DNA of 64,000 nt from Methylobacterium tardum (GCF_023546765.1 NZ_CP097484.1:4062001-4126000); one strand, 5' to 3'. Shown: positions 38,301-46,974, counted from the stretch's first letter. Notes: generated by a model not told the origin, from the letters alone. Translations and numbers: made by a program.

Positions 38301-39399
38301 CCGCCACATAAACGGAGTAGTTCGGGATCGGGCCGCCGATCGTGACCGGCTCGCCGGGCCGCATCTCGGCGGCGGTCGCCACGACCGTGGCCTCGGTCGG
38401 TCCGTAGGTGTTGAACAACTGGCGCGACCCGGTCGCCCAGCGGGCGACGAGAGGCTCGGGCAGCGCCTCGCCGCCGAGCAGCACAAGGCGCACGGTCGGC
38501 AGATCGCCCGAGATCATCGCCAGCAGGGTCGGCACGGTGTCCAGCACCGTGATCCGCTCCGCCTCCAGGATGCCCGGCAGCGATTCCACATCGCCCATCA
38601 TGGCAGGGCTCGCCACGAACAAGGTCGCGCCCACGAGGTACGGGACCCAGATCTCTTCCATGGAGAGATCGAAGGCGACCGAAGCTCCCTGGAACACCAC
38701 GTCGTCGGCGCGCATCCCGTAGAGCGCGTTTCCCGAGCGCAGGAAGTGGCAGATGTTGGCGTGGCTGATGACGATGCCCTTGGGCACGCCGGTCGAGCCC
38801 GAGGTGTAGATCAGATAGGCGGGGTGCTCGGGCGTCAGGCCGGCGGCGCGGGCGTCGGGGACCGGTGCGTCGGCAGGGGTCGCGGCGTCGAGATCGGCCG
38901 GCGTCAGGGCGGGTGCCGCGTCCGGCGCGGAAGGCTTGAGCGCCGGAGAGACCAGCAGCGCCTTGGCGAACGCATCCGTCAGGCAGACCCCGACCCGGTC
39001 GGCCGGCGCCTCGGCGTCGAAGGGCAGCCACGCGGCTCCCGAGAGCGTGATGCCGATCTGCGCCACGAGCAGGTCCGGGCCGCGGGCCATCCACAGGCCG
39101 ACCACGTCGCCGGGACCGATGCCGCGGTGGGCGAGCCCGGCCGCGATCCGGCCGGCGCGGGCGGCAACGGCGGCGTAGGTCAGGCGTGGGTGGACGCCGC
39201 CCGCCTCGACGCGCGCGCCGTCGATCAGGCACGGATGGTCAGGGCGGCTGCGGGCCGAATCCAAAAAGATCTCGGCCAGCACCTCGTCGCGGATCAGGTC
39301 CGGACGGTGCGCGCCGCGCAGGACGGCGGCCCCCTCGCCGGGACGCTCGCGCTTCCCGGCCGCCAATCCGGGCCGGGTCTTCTCGGCGACGTCGCTCAT
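35329..39399 (-). CDS. Pls/PosA-type non-ribosomal peptide synthetase (poly-amino-acid synthetase-like)
   Basis: A 1356-residue membrane NRPS of the layout known from epsilon-poly-lysine synthetase. An adenylation domain fills residues 40-510 (core motifs YLIYTSGSTGVPKGIVISH, FNTYGPTEAT, LYRSGDAVSL, GKVDRKAL). A carrier domain follows with the phosphopantetheine serine in DLGGHSLLA near 584. The rest alternates hydrophobic helices with left-handed beta-helix-like segments (IGRDTLISDIEVGAP and repeats), corresponding to the three tandem Pls condensation-like domains. There is no thioesterase. Hand alignment with GrsA PheA gives the code D-L-E-D-L-G-T-V-V-K; the extra acidic residues at 239 and 278 suit a basic amino acid such as lysine, ornithine or diaminobutyrate. 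The product is inference. Confidence 0.88.
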   Translation of the reverse strand: MSDVAEKTRPGLAAGKRERPGEGAAVLRGAHRPDLIRDEVLAEIFLDSARSRPDHPCLIDGARVEAGGVHPRLTYAAVAARAGRIAAGLAHRGIGPGDVVGLWMARGPDLLVAQIGITLSGAAWLPFDAEAPADRVGVCLTDAFAKALLVSPALKPSAPDAAPALTPADLDAATPADAPVPDARAAGLTPEHPAYLIYTSGSTGVPKGIVISHANICHFLRSGNALYGMRADDVVFQGASVAFDLSMEEIWVPYLVGATLFVASPAMMGDVESLPGILEAERITVLDTVPTLLAMISGDLPTVRLVLLGGEALPEPLVARWATGSRQLFNTYGPTEATVVATAAEMRPGEPVTIGGPIPNYSVYVAGEDLSLLGRDQQGELLIGGPGVARGYLARPELTAEKFIANPFASDGTDPVLYRSGDAVSLDAAGRIVFHGRIDDQVKIRGFRVELGEIEARIRSVPEINQAAVVLRQDDGVDRLVAFLIPERGRAIDTAALRRTLAGQMPPYMVPGHFEVTETLPRLTSGKVDRKALKIAPLTVVSADGEQEPPANETEAALVAAAKQIFGNQPIPLEGDFFADLGGHSLLAARFVSAVRETPALAGITLPDVYALRTVRAMADALIARTGGMGASAAIRDLSFDPPPLLRRALCGLAQLVALPFVIALATAQWLGMFVTYLLLTGGGLSFFAELGVLLIVYVAINGVTAVAAVAGKWLILGKTKPGRYPLWGAYYYRWWLAQRLAPLVHVKWLQGSPAIAIYLRLMGAKIGRDTLISDIEVGAPDLLTIGDGASLGGRLVIANAEIVGNELVIGRVEIGADTAVGTSCVLSHDTVVGPQAEIGDLTTIPAGTRVGAAERWDGSPGRKIGMAEPAELPAPAEASWRRRAGFMAAYVVLLGAIPAVGLLPIFPAFFIFDQISDSLSDITDVDYHWYLPILTWPTAMLMTAGTVLLIAGIRWIVLPRTRSGTYSVHSLFYLRKWSLALAVEVTLETLSSLFATVYMRAWYRLMGANMGHGAEISTNLSGRYDLAEVGAKNFIADEVVYGEEEIRRGWMHLEPTRTGARVFVGNDAVVPPGAVIPDDVLIGIKSKPPANEAMNPGETWFGSPPIRLPARQKVDLGSTAQTYEPGIWPKVRRGIFEAFATSFSPMLYITLAITVIDWYFYPAILEQDWTGLAVSFVAASVAIALIQSSAVIAMKWLLMGVYKPGMQPMWSWWAMRTEAIAVAYWGLAGKVLLEHLQGTPFLPWVLRLFGVKVGQGVCMLTTDITEFDCVTIGDYATINRVSALQTHLYEDRIMKIGRVVVGRGVSVGAFSTVLYDTKVGDFARLRPLTIVMKGESIPANTEWEGAPAVPVIHAT

Positions 39400-39509
39400 C
39401 CGCTGCTCCGCTGGCCGCCCGCCCGGGCCGGCACTTCCGTGGCGGCCGCCCTATAGCCTGCCGATCATGCCGTTATCGAGGCGGCTTTGCACTGCGCCCG
39501 CGCACGGGA

Positions 39510-40106
39510 TCAACCCCAGCGCCAGCCGTCAGGCTCGAGGACCAGAACCTCCCCCTGGCGAATGCCGAGCCGAGGCGCGGCGTAGATATCGAGGTGACCG
39601 AGCGCGACCAGGGCCGCGCGCGCCACCCCGCCATGGGCGACGACGACCGTGTCCCGTTGCAGCCCGGCGAGCATCGGGCCGACCCGCTCCACGAGTGCGG
39701 CATAGCTCTCGCCGCCATGGCCCGGTGGGCGGTGATGCCAGCGGTCGCGGTCGCGCCCGGCGGCGCCGGCCGGGTCGCGGCGGCGGATCTCCGCCCAGGT
39801 CGAGCCCTCCCAGTTGCCGAAACCGATCTCCCGCAGCCTCGGGTCAGTCCCATACCCGTCGGCGCTGAGCCCCAGCGTCGTGCGCAGGATCTCCATGGTC
39901 CGTCGGGTGCGCTTGAGCGGACTCGCGACGAACTGCGCCTGGGCGAGCGTCGAGCCGGCCAGCTTGGCGAGGCGCTCCGCAACCGCGACCGCCTGCGCCT
40001 CCCCTTGAGCGTTCAGGTCGGTGTCGCGACCGCCTTGAAGGCGTCCTTCGGCATTCCAATCGGTCTGGCCGTGGCGGATGAAGTAGATCGTAACCAACCG
40101 TCTCAC
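39510..40106 (-). CDS. Histidine phosphatase family protein
   Basis: A 198-residue phosphoglycerate mutase-like phosphatase. The catalytic motif FIRHGQTDWNAEGRLQG begins near residue 8, FVASPLKRTRRTMEIL follows, and the second His is in VVAHGGVARA. The substrate is unknown. GTG 40106 is chosen because AAGGA lies six bases upstream; the longer reading adds 22 residues with no family match. The Pls-like gene lies 110 bases downstream on the same strand. Confidence 0.85.
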   Translation of the reverse strand: MRRLVTIYFIRHGQTDWNAEGRLQGGRDTDLNAQGEAQAVAVAERLAKLAGSTLAQAQFVASPLKRTRRTMEILRTTLGLSADGYGTDPRLREIGFGNWEGSTWAEIRRRDPAGAAGRDRDRWHHRPPGHGGESYAALVERVGPMLAGLQRDTVVVAHGGVARAALVALGHLDIYAAPRLGIRQGEVLVLEPDGWRWG

Positions 40107-40195
40107 ATCCCGTCCTTGCGCAGGCGTTCGGAACGGCCAGGAGTGCCGGCCGTTCTCGCCGTCGGTCGGCAACGTCCGGAAACAGGTCCTGCCCT

Positions 40196-41188
40196 ATGTC
40201 GAAGAAGCACGGCAAGCATCATCGCGGCCAGAAGCGCGACCAGCGCATGACAGACGGGGACGACCTGCACGGGACAGCCCATGCGAAGCGCCCCTCGACG
40301 GCCCGATGGGCCAGCACGATCGACGCAAACGCCGAGAGCATCCCGGCCGCCCTGGGAGCGCATCGGGAGGTCTCGATCCCTGCCGCAGCGGGCATCACGG
40401 TGGTCGAGCCCGGCACGCGGATCGACCTCGGCGCGGTGGATGCCGACGCCGACGGCGGCCTCGACAAGGACTGGGCGAAGGAGGCCCTGGGCCGCCAGCG
40501 CGAGCGGATCATCGCGCTGCAGGAGCGCCTCTATGCCGAGCGGGCCCGCAGCCTCCTGCTGGTGTTCCAGGCCATCGACACCGGCGGCAAGGATGGGACG
40601 ATCCGGGCGGTTCTGAAGGGCGTGAACCCGCAGGGTTGCACCGTCGCCTCGTTCAAGGTGCCCTCCAGCGACGAACGCGATCACGATTTCCTGTGGCGCT
40701 ACCACGCCCGAACGCCGGGGCGCGGCATGATCGGCGTCTTCAACCGCAGCCACTACGAGGACGTGCTCGTGGTGCGGGTGAAAGGCTTGGTCCCGGACGC
40801 GGTCTGGCAGAGCCGCTACGGCCGGATCAACGACTTCGAGCAGCTGCTCACGGAATCGGGCACGACCATCCTGAAATTCTTCCTGCACATCTCCAAGGCG
40901 GAGCAGAAGAAGCGGCTGGAGGCGCGGATCGCCGATCCGGAAAAGCACTGGAAGTTCGATCCCGCCGACCTCGTCCGAGCGGAAATCCTGGGATGCCTAT
41001 CAGCAGGCCTTCGCGGACGCGCTCTCGCGCTGCTCGACCCCCGTGCCCCGTGGCTGGTGGTGCCGGCCAATCACAAATGGTTCCGCAACTACGTGATCGC
41101 CAAGACCGTGGCGGATACGCTGGAGGCGATGAATCCGCGATTCCCCGAGGCTGCCAAGGGCATCGCCGATCTGACTGTTCCGGATTGA
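40196..41188 (+). CDS. ppk2: Polyphosphate kinase 2 family protein (with an internal frame-shifted stretch)
   Basis: PPK2 enzymes move phosphate between polyphosphate and nucleotides. The 330-residue product has Walker A FQAIDTGGKDGTIRAVL, the lid region with RYHARTPGRG and FNRSHYEDVLVVRV, and the late APWLVVPANHKWFRNY. Between about 40975 and 41043 the frame is wrong: the sister frame there reads ERKSWDAYQQAFADALSRCST, as the family requires. One extra C near 40974 and one missing base near 41041 explain both edges, leaving the frame restored. Whether it prefers ADP or AMP cannot be told. Confidence 0.85.
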   Translation: MSKKHGKHHRGQKRDQRMTDGDDLHGTAHAKRPSTARWASTIDANAESIPAALGAHREVSIPAAAGITVVEPGTRIDLGAVDADADGGLDKDWAKEALGRQRERIIALQERLYAERARSLLLVFQAIDTGGKDGTIRAVLKGVNPQGCTVASFKVPSSDERDHDFLWRYHARTPGRGMIGVFNRSHYEDVLVVRVKGLVPDAVWQSRYGRINDFEQLLTESGTTILKFFLHISKAEQKKRLEARIADPEKHWKFDPADLVRAEILGCLSAGLRGRALALLDPRAPWLVVPANHKWFRNYVIAKTVADTLEAMNPRFPEAAKGIADLTVPD

Positions 41189-41203
41189 AGCGGGAGGCTC
41201 GGC

Positions 41204-42358
41204 ATGCTGGCGGTACGCGAGGTCGCGGTCTCGGGTTACCGCTCGCTCCGGCGGATCAGCTTCCCGGTCGAAGACCTGTCGGTCTTTGTCGGCGGCAACG
41301 GGACGGGCAAGACCAACCTCTACCGGGCCCTGGAGCTGCTGCAGGCGGCGGCCCTGGGCACGCTGACCCGCGACCTCGCCGCGGAAGGCGGCATGGATTC
41401 GGTGCTCTGGGCCGGCCGGCGCCGACAGGGCGAGCCCGCCCGTCTCCGCCTGTCCGTCAGCCTGCGCGATGACGAGACCGAGCAGGTTTTCGCCTACACG
41501 GTGGAGATCGGGCTGGTGCCGCAGGCCGGCGCCGAGATCTACGGCGCAGCCTTCCGGCAGGAGCCGCAGGTGAAGGCCGAGCGTCTGACCGTGCGCAACG
41601 GAGGCCGGACGGCTGTGATCCTCGACCGGGACGGCCGCAGCGGCTTCGTGCGCGACGCCGACGGGCGCAAGCAAAGCCTCGGGATCGATCTGCTCGCCAC
41701 CGAGACCGCCCTCGGCAGTGCCCTGATCGCGACCGGCCAGCCGGAGATCGCTCTGGTGCGGCTGGCCATGACGGCGTGGCGATTCCACCACGGTTTCCGG
41801 ACCGACGCCGATTCACCCCTGCGGCGGCCGTGCCTCGCGGTGACCACACCGACCCTGGCCTCGGACGGGTCCGACCTCGCCGCGGTCTTCGCGACGCTCG
41901 CCCATATCCGCCAGGACACGACGGACCTCGATGAGGCCATCGACGGCGCCTTTCCGGGGGCGCGCCTGATCGTGCCGGAACCGGCGCGGGAGGCGAGCTT
42001 CGGCGTGACCTTCCCCGACTTCGCAAAGCGGAGCTTCGACGCTGCGGAGCTGTCGGACGGAACCTTGCGCTTCCTCGCCCTGGCCGGTGCGCTGCTCGGC
42101 TACCGGCTGCCGCCGTTCATCGCCCTGAACGAGCCGGAGACCAGCCTGCATCCCGACCTGATGGAGCCGCTGGCCCGGTTGGTCGCCCGGGCGGCGGAGC
42201 GCACGCAGGTCTGGCTGGTCACCCATTCCGATCGCCTGGCCGATGCGATCGCGGCCTCCGGCGGTCCGCGTCCGCGGACCGTCCTCAAGCGCGAGGGCGA
42301 GACCTGGATCGAGGGGCTGCGGCTCTCGGGCACGTTCGCCGACGCCGACGACGATTGA
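41204..42358 (+). CDS. RecF/SMC-like AAA family ATPase
   Basis: A 384-residue ATPase of the AAA_21 group. Walker A is VGGNGTGKTNLYRALELL at residues 29-46. The signature-like AELSDGTLRFLALAGALL precedes Walker B ALNEPETSLHPDLMEPLARL, and the switch His is in VWLVTHSDRLADAI. There is no TOPRIM or nuclease domain. Proteins of this form occur as single genes or with a toxin/nuclease partner in defence systems; here none is next to it. It follows ppk2 by 15 bases, probably one transcript. Confidence 0.8.
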   Translation: MLAVREVAVSGYRSLRRISFPVEDLSVFVGGNGTGKTNLYRALELLQAAALGTLTRDLAAEGGMDSVLWAGRRRQGEPARLRLSVSLRDDETEQVFAYTVEIGLVPQAGAEIYGAAFRQEPQVKAERLTVRNGGRTAVILDRDGRSGFVRDADGRKQSLGIDLLATETALGSALIATGQPEIALVRLAMTAWRFHHGFRTDADSPLRRPCLAVTTPTLASDGSDLAAVFATLAHIRQDTTDLDEAIDGAFPGARLIVPEPAREASFGVTFPDFAKRSFDAAELSDGTLRFLALAGALLGYRLPPFIALNEPETSLHPDLMEPLARLVARAAERTQVWLVTHSDRLADAIAASGGPRPRTVLKREGETWIEGLRLSGTFADADDD

Positions 42359-42399
42359 TCCCGACGCTGGCCGGGCGGCGAAACGGAGGCCGGCGGAGC

Positions 42400-43224
42400 C
42401 TAATCCTTGTCGAGGGTCAGGTCCGGCGCCTCGGGGTTCTTCATGCCGACGACGTGGTAGCCGGCATCCACGTGCAGGATCTCGCCGGTCATGCCGGCGG
42501 CCATATCGGAGACGAGATAGGCGGCGGTCTCACCGACCTCGCCGATGGTCACGGTCCGCCGCAGCGGGGCGTTGTACTCATTCCACTTCAGGATGTAGCG
42601 GAAGTCGCCGATCCCCGAAGCCGCGAGCGTCTTGATTGGGCCCGCCGAGATCGCGTTGACGCGGATGTTCTTCGGGCCGAGATCGGCAGCGAGATACCGG
42701 ACCGAGGCTTCGAGCGCCGCCTTGGCGACGCCCATGACGTTGTAATGCGGCATCCACTTCTCGGCGCCGTAATAGGTCAGCGTCACGAGCGAGCCGCCCG
42801 GGCGCATGATCTTCTCGGCCCGTTGCGCCACCGCGGTGAAGGAGTAGCACGAGACCAGGAGCGACTTGGTGAAGTTGTCCTCCGAGGTCTCGATGTAGCG
42901 GCCGGTCAGCTCGTCCTTGTCGGAGAAGGCGACGCAATGGACCACGAAGTCGATGCCTTCGGGAAAGACCCTGGCCGCCTCCGCGAACACCGCGTCGATC
43001 GTGGCCGAGTCGGTCACATCGCAATGGCCGATGACGTGGGCGTCGAGTTCCTTGGCGAGCGGCTCGACCCGCTTGCGCAGCGCATCGCCCTGATAGGTGA
43101 AGGCGAGCTCGGCTCCGTGGGCACGGGCGCTGCGGGCGATACCCCAGGCGATCGAGCGATTGTTGGCGACCCCGAGGACGATGCCCCGCTTGCCCGCCAG
43201 AAGGCCCTGCCCGTGTTCCGCCAT
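42400..43224 (-). CDS. fabI: Enoyl-[acyl-carrier-protein] reductase (NADH)
   Basis: FabI carries out the last reduction in each cycle of fatty acid elongation. The 274-residue protein has the FabI-specific cofactor motif GIVLGVANNRSIAWGIARSA, and the catalytic segment TYYGAEKWMPHYNVMGVAKAAL with Tyr and Lys spaced as Y-x6-K. It ends in an acidic tail. ATG 43224 is chosen because the family begins there. It is the triclosan target type of enoyl reductase. Confidence 0.95.
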   Translation of the reverse strand: MAEHGQGLLAGKRGIVLGVANNRSIAWGIARSARAHGAELAFTYQGDALRKRVEPLAKELDAHVIGHCDVTDSATIDAVFAEAARVFPEGIDFVVHCVAFSDKDELTGRYIETSEDNFTKSLLVSCYSFTAVAQRAEKIMRPGGSLVTLTYYGAEKWMPHYNVMGVAKAALEASVRYLAADLGPKNIRVNAISAGPIKTLAASGIGDFRYILKWNEYNAPLRRTVTIGEVGETAAYLVSDMAAGMTGEILHVDAGYHVVGMKNPEAPDLTLDKD

Positions 43225-43353
43225 GATCGATCCCGAAGCCTCGCGGCACCTCGCGGCGCCGGGGCGCCTCCTTAGCGGAGGCGGCCCGGAGACGGAAGTC
43301 CGGGCTGCCTCCACGCACTTTCAGGCCGGCGCCACTTTCTCAAGCCGCCTTGC

Positions 43354-44265
43354 TCAGGCCGCCTTGGCGGCGCGGCGGCCGCGGGCGAACTCCATCAGGG
43401 CCGCGTCCTCATCCCGCGGCAGGACGATCGCGGTCGTGGCGAACAGGTCACCCTGCGTCCCGTCCTTCTTCGGCAGGCCCTTGCCGCGCAGACGGAAGGT
43501 GCGGCCGGAACTGGTCATCGCCGGGATCTTCATCTCAACGGCACCGGTGAGCGTCGGGACGCGGATCGTTCCCCCGAGGACGGCATCCTCCAGCGGCACC
43601 TCGACGGTGGTCCGCAGATCGGCGCCCTCGACCGTGAAGCCGGGATGGGGCCGGAGCTTGATGGTCAGCAGCGCGTCGCCCGCCTCGCCGCGCGGGCCGC
43701 CGCTCTGGCCGAGGCCGCGGAGCCGGATGGTCTGGCCATCCACCACGCCGCGCGGGATGACCACGTCGACCTCGCGCCCGGTGGGCAGGTACAGGCGCAG
43801 CTTCTCCTCGCTGGCGACCTGCTCCAGCGTCACCGACAGCTCGGCGGCCACGTCGTCGCCCTTGGCGGTCTGACGTGCGCCGGGACCGGCTCCGCCCGCG
43901 CGGAAAGCCTCGCCGAAGATGTGCGAGAAAATATCCTCGCCCATCCCGCCGCCCATGCCACCCTGCCGACCGCGGGCCATGTTCTCGAAGTCGAACCCGC
44001 CGCCTCGTCCGCCGCCGAAGCCCTCGAAGCCGGTCGCGCGCGGCTTGCCCTCGGCGTCGATCTCGCCGCGGTCGAACTGCTTGCGCTTCTCGGCGTCGCC
44101 CAGGATCTCGTAGGCGGCATTCGCCTCGGCGAACCGGTCTTTCGCCTTCACGTCGTTCTTGTTGCGGTCGGGGTGGAAGTCCTTGGCGAGCTTGCGATAG
44201 GCCTTCTTGATCTCGGCCTCGCTCGCCCCCTTGGCCACGCCCAGCACGTCGTAGGGATTGCGCAT
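43354..44265 (-). CDS. DnaJ C-terminal domain co-chaperone (CbpA-like)
   Basis: A 303-residue J-domain protein. The J domain (residues 1-70) reads NPYDVLGVAKGASEAEIKKAYRKLAKDFHPDRNK with the HPD tripeptide that stimulates Hsp70. A Gly/Phe-rich linker (FGGGRGGGFDFENMARG) follows, then the DnaJ C-terminal substrate-binding domains (GDALLTIKLRPHPGFTVEG, FRLRGKGLPKKDGTQGDL). There is no zinc-finger domain, so it is CbpA-like rather than DnaJ. The Hsp70-like gene at 9.5 kb is not adjacent. Confidence 0.9.
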   Translation of the reverse strand: MRNPYDVLGVAKGASEAEIKKAYRKLAKDFHPDRNKNDVKAKDRFAEANAAYEILGDAEKRKQFDRGEIDAEGKPRATGFEGFGGGRGGGFDFENMARGRQGGMGGGMGEDIFSHIFGEAFRAGGAGPGARQTAKGDDVAAELSVTLEQVASEEKLRLYLPTGREVDVVIPRGVVDGQTIRLRGLGQSGGPRGEAGDALLTIKLRPHPGFTVEGADLRTTVEVPLEDAVLGGTIRVPTLTGAVEMKIPAMTSSGRTFRLRGKGLPKKDGTQGDLFATTAIVLPRDEDAALMEFARGRRAAKAA

Positions 44266-44483
44266 GGAACTCTTGGCTGTGCGGTGTGGGGTTTCGACCC
44301 CGATGTGGGAAGGATGTTGCATCCCTGCAACGGTCCTGCCGCCGAAAGTCTGCGGGTTCGGGCGTGGCGTCAAGCGGCGGCTCTCGCCCCGGCGGCCGGC
44401 GAGGCATACTTGTGCCGTCAGCCGGGTGCGCGCTGCCTCAGCCGCCCTTTGCCGACGCTGAACCGCGACAGACCGGAGCCCCG

Positions 44484-44867
44484 ATGCAATACGCCTGCGA
44501 CCACGTCCATCTGCGCAGCCGCGACGCCGTGAAGGCCGGGGCGTTCTACGTCGAGACCTTCGGGGCTCGCGAGGTGAAGCGCGTCGGCGACGCCCCGGTG
44601 CAGCGCGTCGTCCTGGATCTCGGCGGGCTCACCGTGTTCATCGAGCAGGCGCCGGCCGAGACGACCCCCGCGGCACCGACCCCCTGCCTCGGCCTCGAGC
44701 ATATCGGGTTGCGAGTCGCCGATATCGAGGCGGCGATGGCCGATCTCACCGCCCGCGGCGTGCCGGTCCGAACCGGCATCACCCAGCGCGCGCCCGACCT
44801 CCGGATCGCCTTCGTGGAGGGTCCGGACGGAGCGCTGATCGAGATCCTGGAGCGCAAGGCCGCGTGA
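44484..44867 (+). CDS. VOC family (glyoxalase-like) protein
   Basis: A 127-residue single-domain vicinal-oxygen-chelate protein. It opens CDHVHLRSRDAVKAGAFYVETFGA with the first metal-ligand His, has LGLEHIGLRVADIEAAMADL in the second half and ends FVEGPDGALIEILER with the last Glu. Substrate unknown. Its stop TGA shares bases with the ATG of the ABC substrate-binding protein, so both are in one operon, which may mean a role with the imported compound. Confidence 0.85.
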   Translation: MQYACDHVHLRSRDAVKAGAFYVETFGAREVKRVGDAPVQRVVLDLGGLTVFIEQAPAETTPAAPTPCLGLEHIGLRVADIEAAMADLTARGVPVRTGITQRAPDLRIAFVEGPDGALIEILERKAA

Positions 44868-45922
44868 TGCGCGAGTTCGCCCTCGGCCGCGGCGAAGCAC
44901 TCGCCTGCGCGCTGGGTCTGCTCCTCGCGTCGGCGGGCGGAACGCTGGCGCGTCCGTTCACGGATGCGGCCGGCCGAACCGTCGAGCTTCCCGACCGGAT
45001 CGAGCGGGTGCTCCCGGCCGGTCCACCGGCGGCGGTGCTGCTCTACAGCTTGGCCCCAGCCAGGATGACCGGCTGGGTGAGCGCCCCGCGTCCCGAGGCG
45101 CTGCCTTTCCTCGAACCCCGAACCCGGACGCTTCCCGCCTACGGGCGCCTCACCGGTCGCGGCGGCACCGCCAATGTCGAGGGCGTGCTGGCCGCCAAGC
45201 CCGACGTGATCGCCGATTCCGGCAGTCTCGGTCCGACCTACGCGTCCCTCGCCGACAAGGTCCAGGCACAGACCGGCATCCCCTACATCCTGCTCGACGG
45301 CAGCTTCGCGAGCACGCCCAATACCTACCGGCAGCTCGGCGCGGCGCTCGGCCTGCAGGCGGAGGCGGATGCGCTGGCCGCCCAGGCGCAGGATCTGATC
45401 GATGGCGTGGCGAAGGCGATCGGAGCGACGCCGCAGGATCAGCGGCCCCGGGTGTACTACGCCCGCGGACCGCGCGGACTGGAGACGGGCTTCGCCGGGT
45501 CGATCAACACCGAGGTGCTGGAGCTGGCCGGCGGCCGCAACGTCGCGGAAAGCGGCGACGGGCGCCTTGGCAGCGTCTCTCCGGAGCAGGTCCTGGCCTG
45601 GAACCCGGACGTGATCGTCACGCTCGACCCGGCCTTCGCGACCGCGATCCGCACCGATCCGCTCTGGCGGGACATCAAGGCGGTCCAGTCGGGTCGGGTG
45701 TATGTGGTCCCGCAGCAGCCATTCCCGTGGTTCGACGCGCCGCCCGGGATCAACCGGCTGATCGGCCTGCGCTGGCTGGCCGGACTGCTTCATCCAGACC
45801 TGTTCCCGGAGCCGATGCCGGACGTCGTGCGCCGCTTCTATCAGCGCTTCTACCATGTCGGCCTCGATCCGGAGCAGGCAGCCGCACTGCTGAGATCCAC
45901 GGTGCCGGACACGGCGCGATGA
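44867..45922 (+). CDS. Iron-siderophore/cobalamin-type ABC transporter substrate-binding protein
   Basis: A 351-residue periplasmic binding protein of the FhuD/BtuF cluster. It has a signal peptide (ALACALGLLLASAGGTLA), then FTDAAGRTVELPDRIERVLPAGPPAAVLLYSL, the typical family start, and EGVLAAKPDVIADSG. The late PEQVLAWNPDVIVTLD block and the PWFDAPPGINRLIGLRWL segment are typical of iron-complex binding proteins. ATG 44867 is used. The ligand may be an iron chelate, heme, cobalamin or another metal complex. The permease gene overlaps its stop as ATGA. Confidence 0.85.
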   Translation: MREFALGRGEALACALGLLLASAGGTLARPFTDAAGRTVELPDRIERVLPAGPPAAVLLYSLAPARMTGWVSAPRPEALPFLEPRTRTLPAYGRLTGRGGTANVEGVLAAKPDVIADSGSLGPTYASLADKVQAQTGIPYILLDGSFASTPNTYRQLGAALGLQAEADALAAQAQDLIDGVAKAIGATPQDQRPRVYYARGPRGLETGFAGSINTEVLELAGGRNVAESGDGRLGSVSPEQVLAWNPDVIVTLDPAFATAIRTDPLWRDIKAVQSGRVYVVPQQPFPWFDAPPGINRLIGLRWLAGLLHPDLFPEPMPDVVRRFYQRFYHVGLDPEQAAALLRSTVPDTAR

Positions 45923-46974
45923 GCCGAACCGTGCTCGAGGCGGTCGACGCGGCGCGGGGGCACTGGGGCTTCCGGGTCTCGGCGACGCTGCTCTCGGGGT
46001 TCGTCCTCCTGGCCCTCGCCCTGCTTGCGCTGGCCACCGGCAAGTACCCGGTCTCCCTTGCCGATGTCGCGGACGTCCTCGGCCATCGCCTCCTCGGACT
46101 GCCCGCCCGAGCATCAGCGACGATCGATACCGTGATCATGAAGGTACGCCTGCCTCGGGTCGTGGCTGCCCTCGTGGTAGGCGCGGCGCTGTCGGCGGCC
46201 GGAGCGACCTACCAGGGCTTGTTCCGCAACCCGCTGGTCTCGCCCGACATCCTCGGCGTCTCCGCCGGTGCCGGGCTCGGGGCCGTGCTGGGGATCTATC
46301 TCGGCCTGCCGGTGGCCCCCATTCAGGGCCTGGCCTTCCTGGGCGGCCTCGGGGCGGTGGCCGTTGTCTACGGGATCGGGCTTGCGGTCCGGCGACAGGA
46401 TCCGGTCCTCACCCTGGTTCTGGCGGGTGTGGCGGTCGGCGCCGTGCTTGGCGCCGGCATCTCGCTCCTGAAGGTCCTGGCCGATCCCTACGATCAGTTG
46501 CCGGCGATCACGTTCTGGCTGCTCGGCAGCCTATCGTCGGTGAGCCTGGGTGATGTCGGCGCGATCCTGCCGATGATGCTTCTGGGGCTCGCACCGCTGG
46601 TGCTGCTGCGCTGGCGCATGAACCTGATGAGCCTCGGGGACGAGGAGGCCCGGGCGCTCGGCGTCGAGACCCGGGTGCTGCGCCCGATCCTGATCGCCGG
46701 TGCGACGCTGATCACCGCGGCGGCCGTCTCGATGACCGGCGTCATCGGCTGGATCGGGTTGATCGTGCCGCACGTCGCCCGGCTGCTCGTCGGGCCGGAT
46801 TACCGCCGCCTGCTGCCCGCCTCCCTGGCGCTCGGCGCCGGCTACCTGCTGGCCGTCGATCTGATCGCCCGGACGGCGGCGACCATCGAGGTGCCGCTCG
46901 GGATCCTGACGGCCCTGGTCGGCGCCCCCTTCTTCCTGTGGCTGCTGGCAGCCGGGCGCCGCAGGATTGCGTGA
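45919..46974 (+). CDS. FecCD family ABC transporter permease
   Basis: A 351-residue inner membrane permease with about ten helices, of the FecCD/BtuC family. Family blocks are RLPRVVAALVVGAALSAAGATYQGLFRNPLVSPDILGVSAGAG and VSMTGVIGWIGLIVPHVARLLVGPDYR. It overlaps the substrate-binding gene by four bases and the ATPase gene by one, so the three are translated together as an import complex. Confidence 0.92.
   Translation: MSRTVLEAVDAARGHWGFRVSATLLSGFVLLALALLALATGKYPVSLADVADVLGHRLLGLPARASATIDTVIMKVRLPRVVAALVVGAALSAAGATYQGLFRNPLVSPDILGVSAGAGLGAVLGIYLGLPVAPIQGLAFLGGLGAVAVVYGIGLAVRRQDPVLTLVLAGVAVGAVLGAGISLLKVLADPYDQLPAITFWLLGSLSSVSLGDVGAILPMMLLGLAPLVLLRWRMNLMSLGDEEARALGVETRVLRPILIAGATLITAAAVSMTGVIGWIGLIVPHVARLLVGPDYRRLLPASLALGAGYLLAVDLIARTAATIEVPLGILTALVGAPFFLWLLAAGRRRIA

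Noticed and set aside
35338..39456. Long plus-strand frames opposite the Pls-like gene, up to 847 residues
   Set aside because: They show no motif, are full of Arg/Gly/Asp/His, and the minus strand carries every adenylation motif in order.
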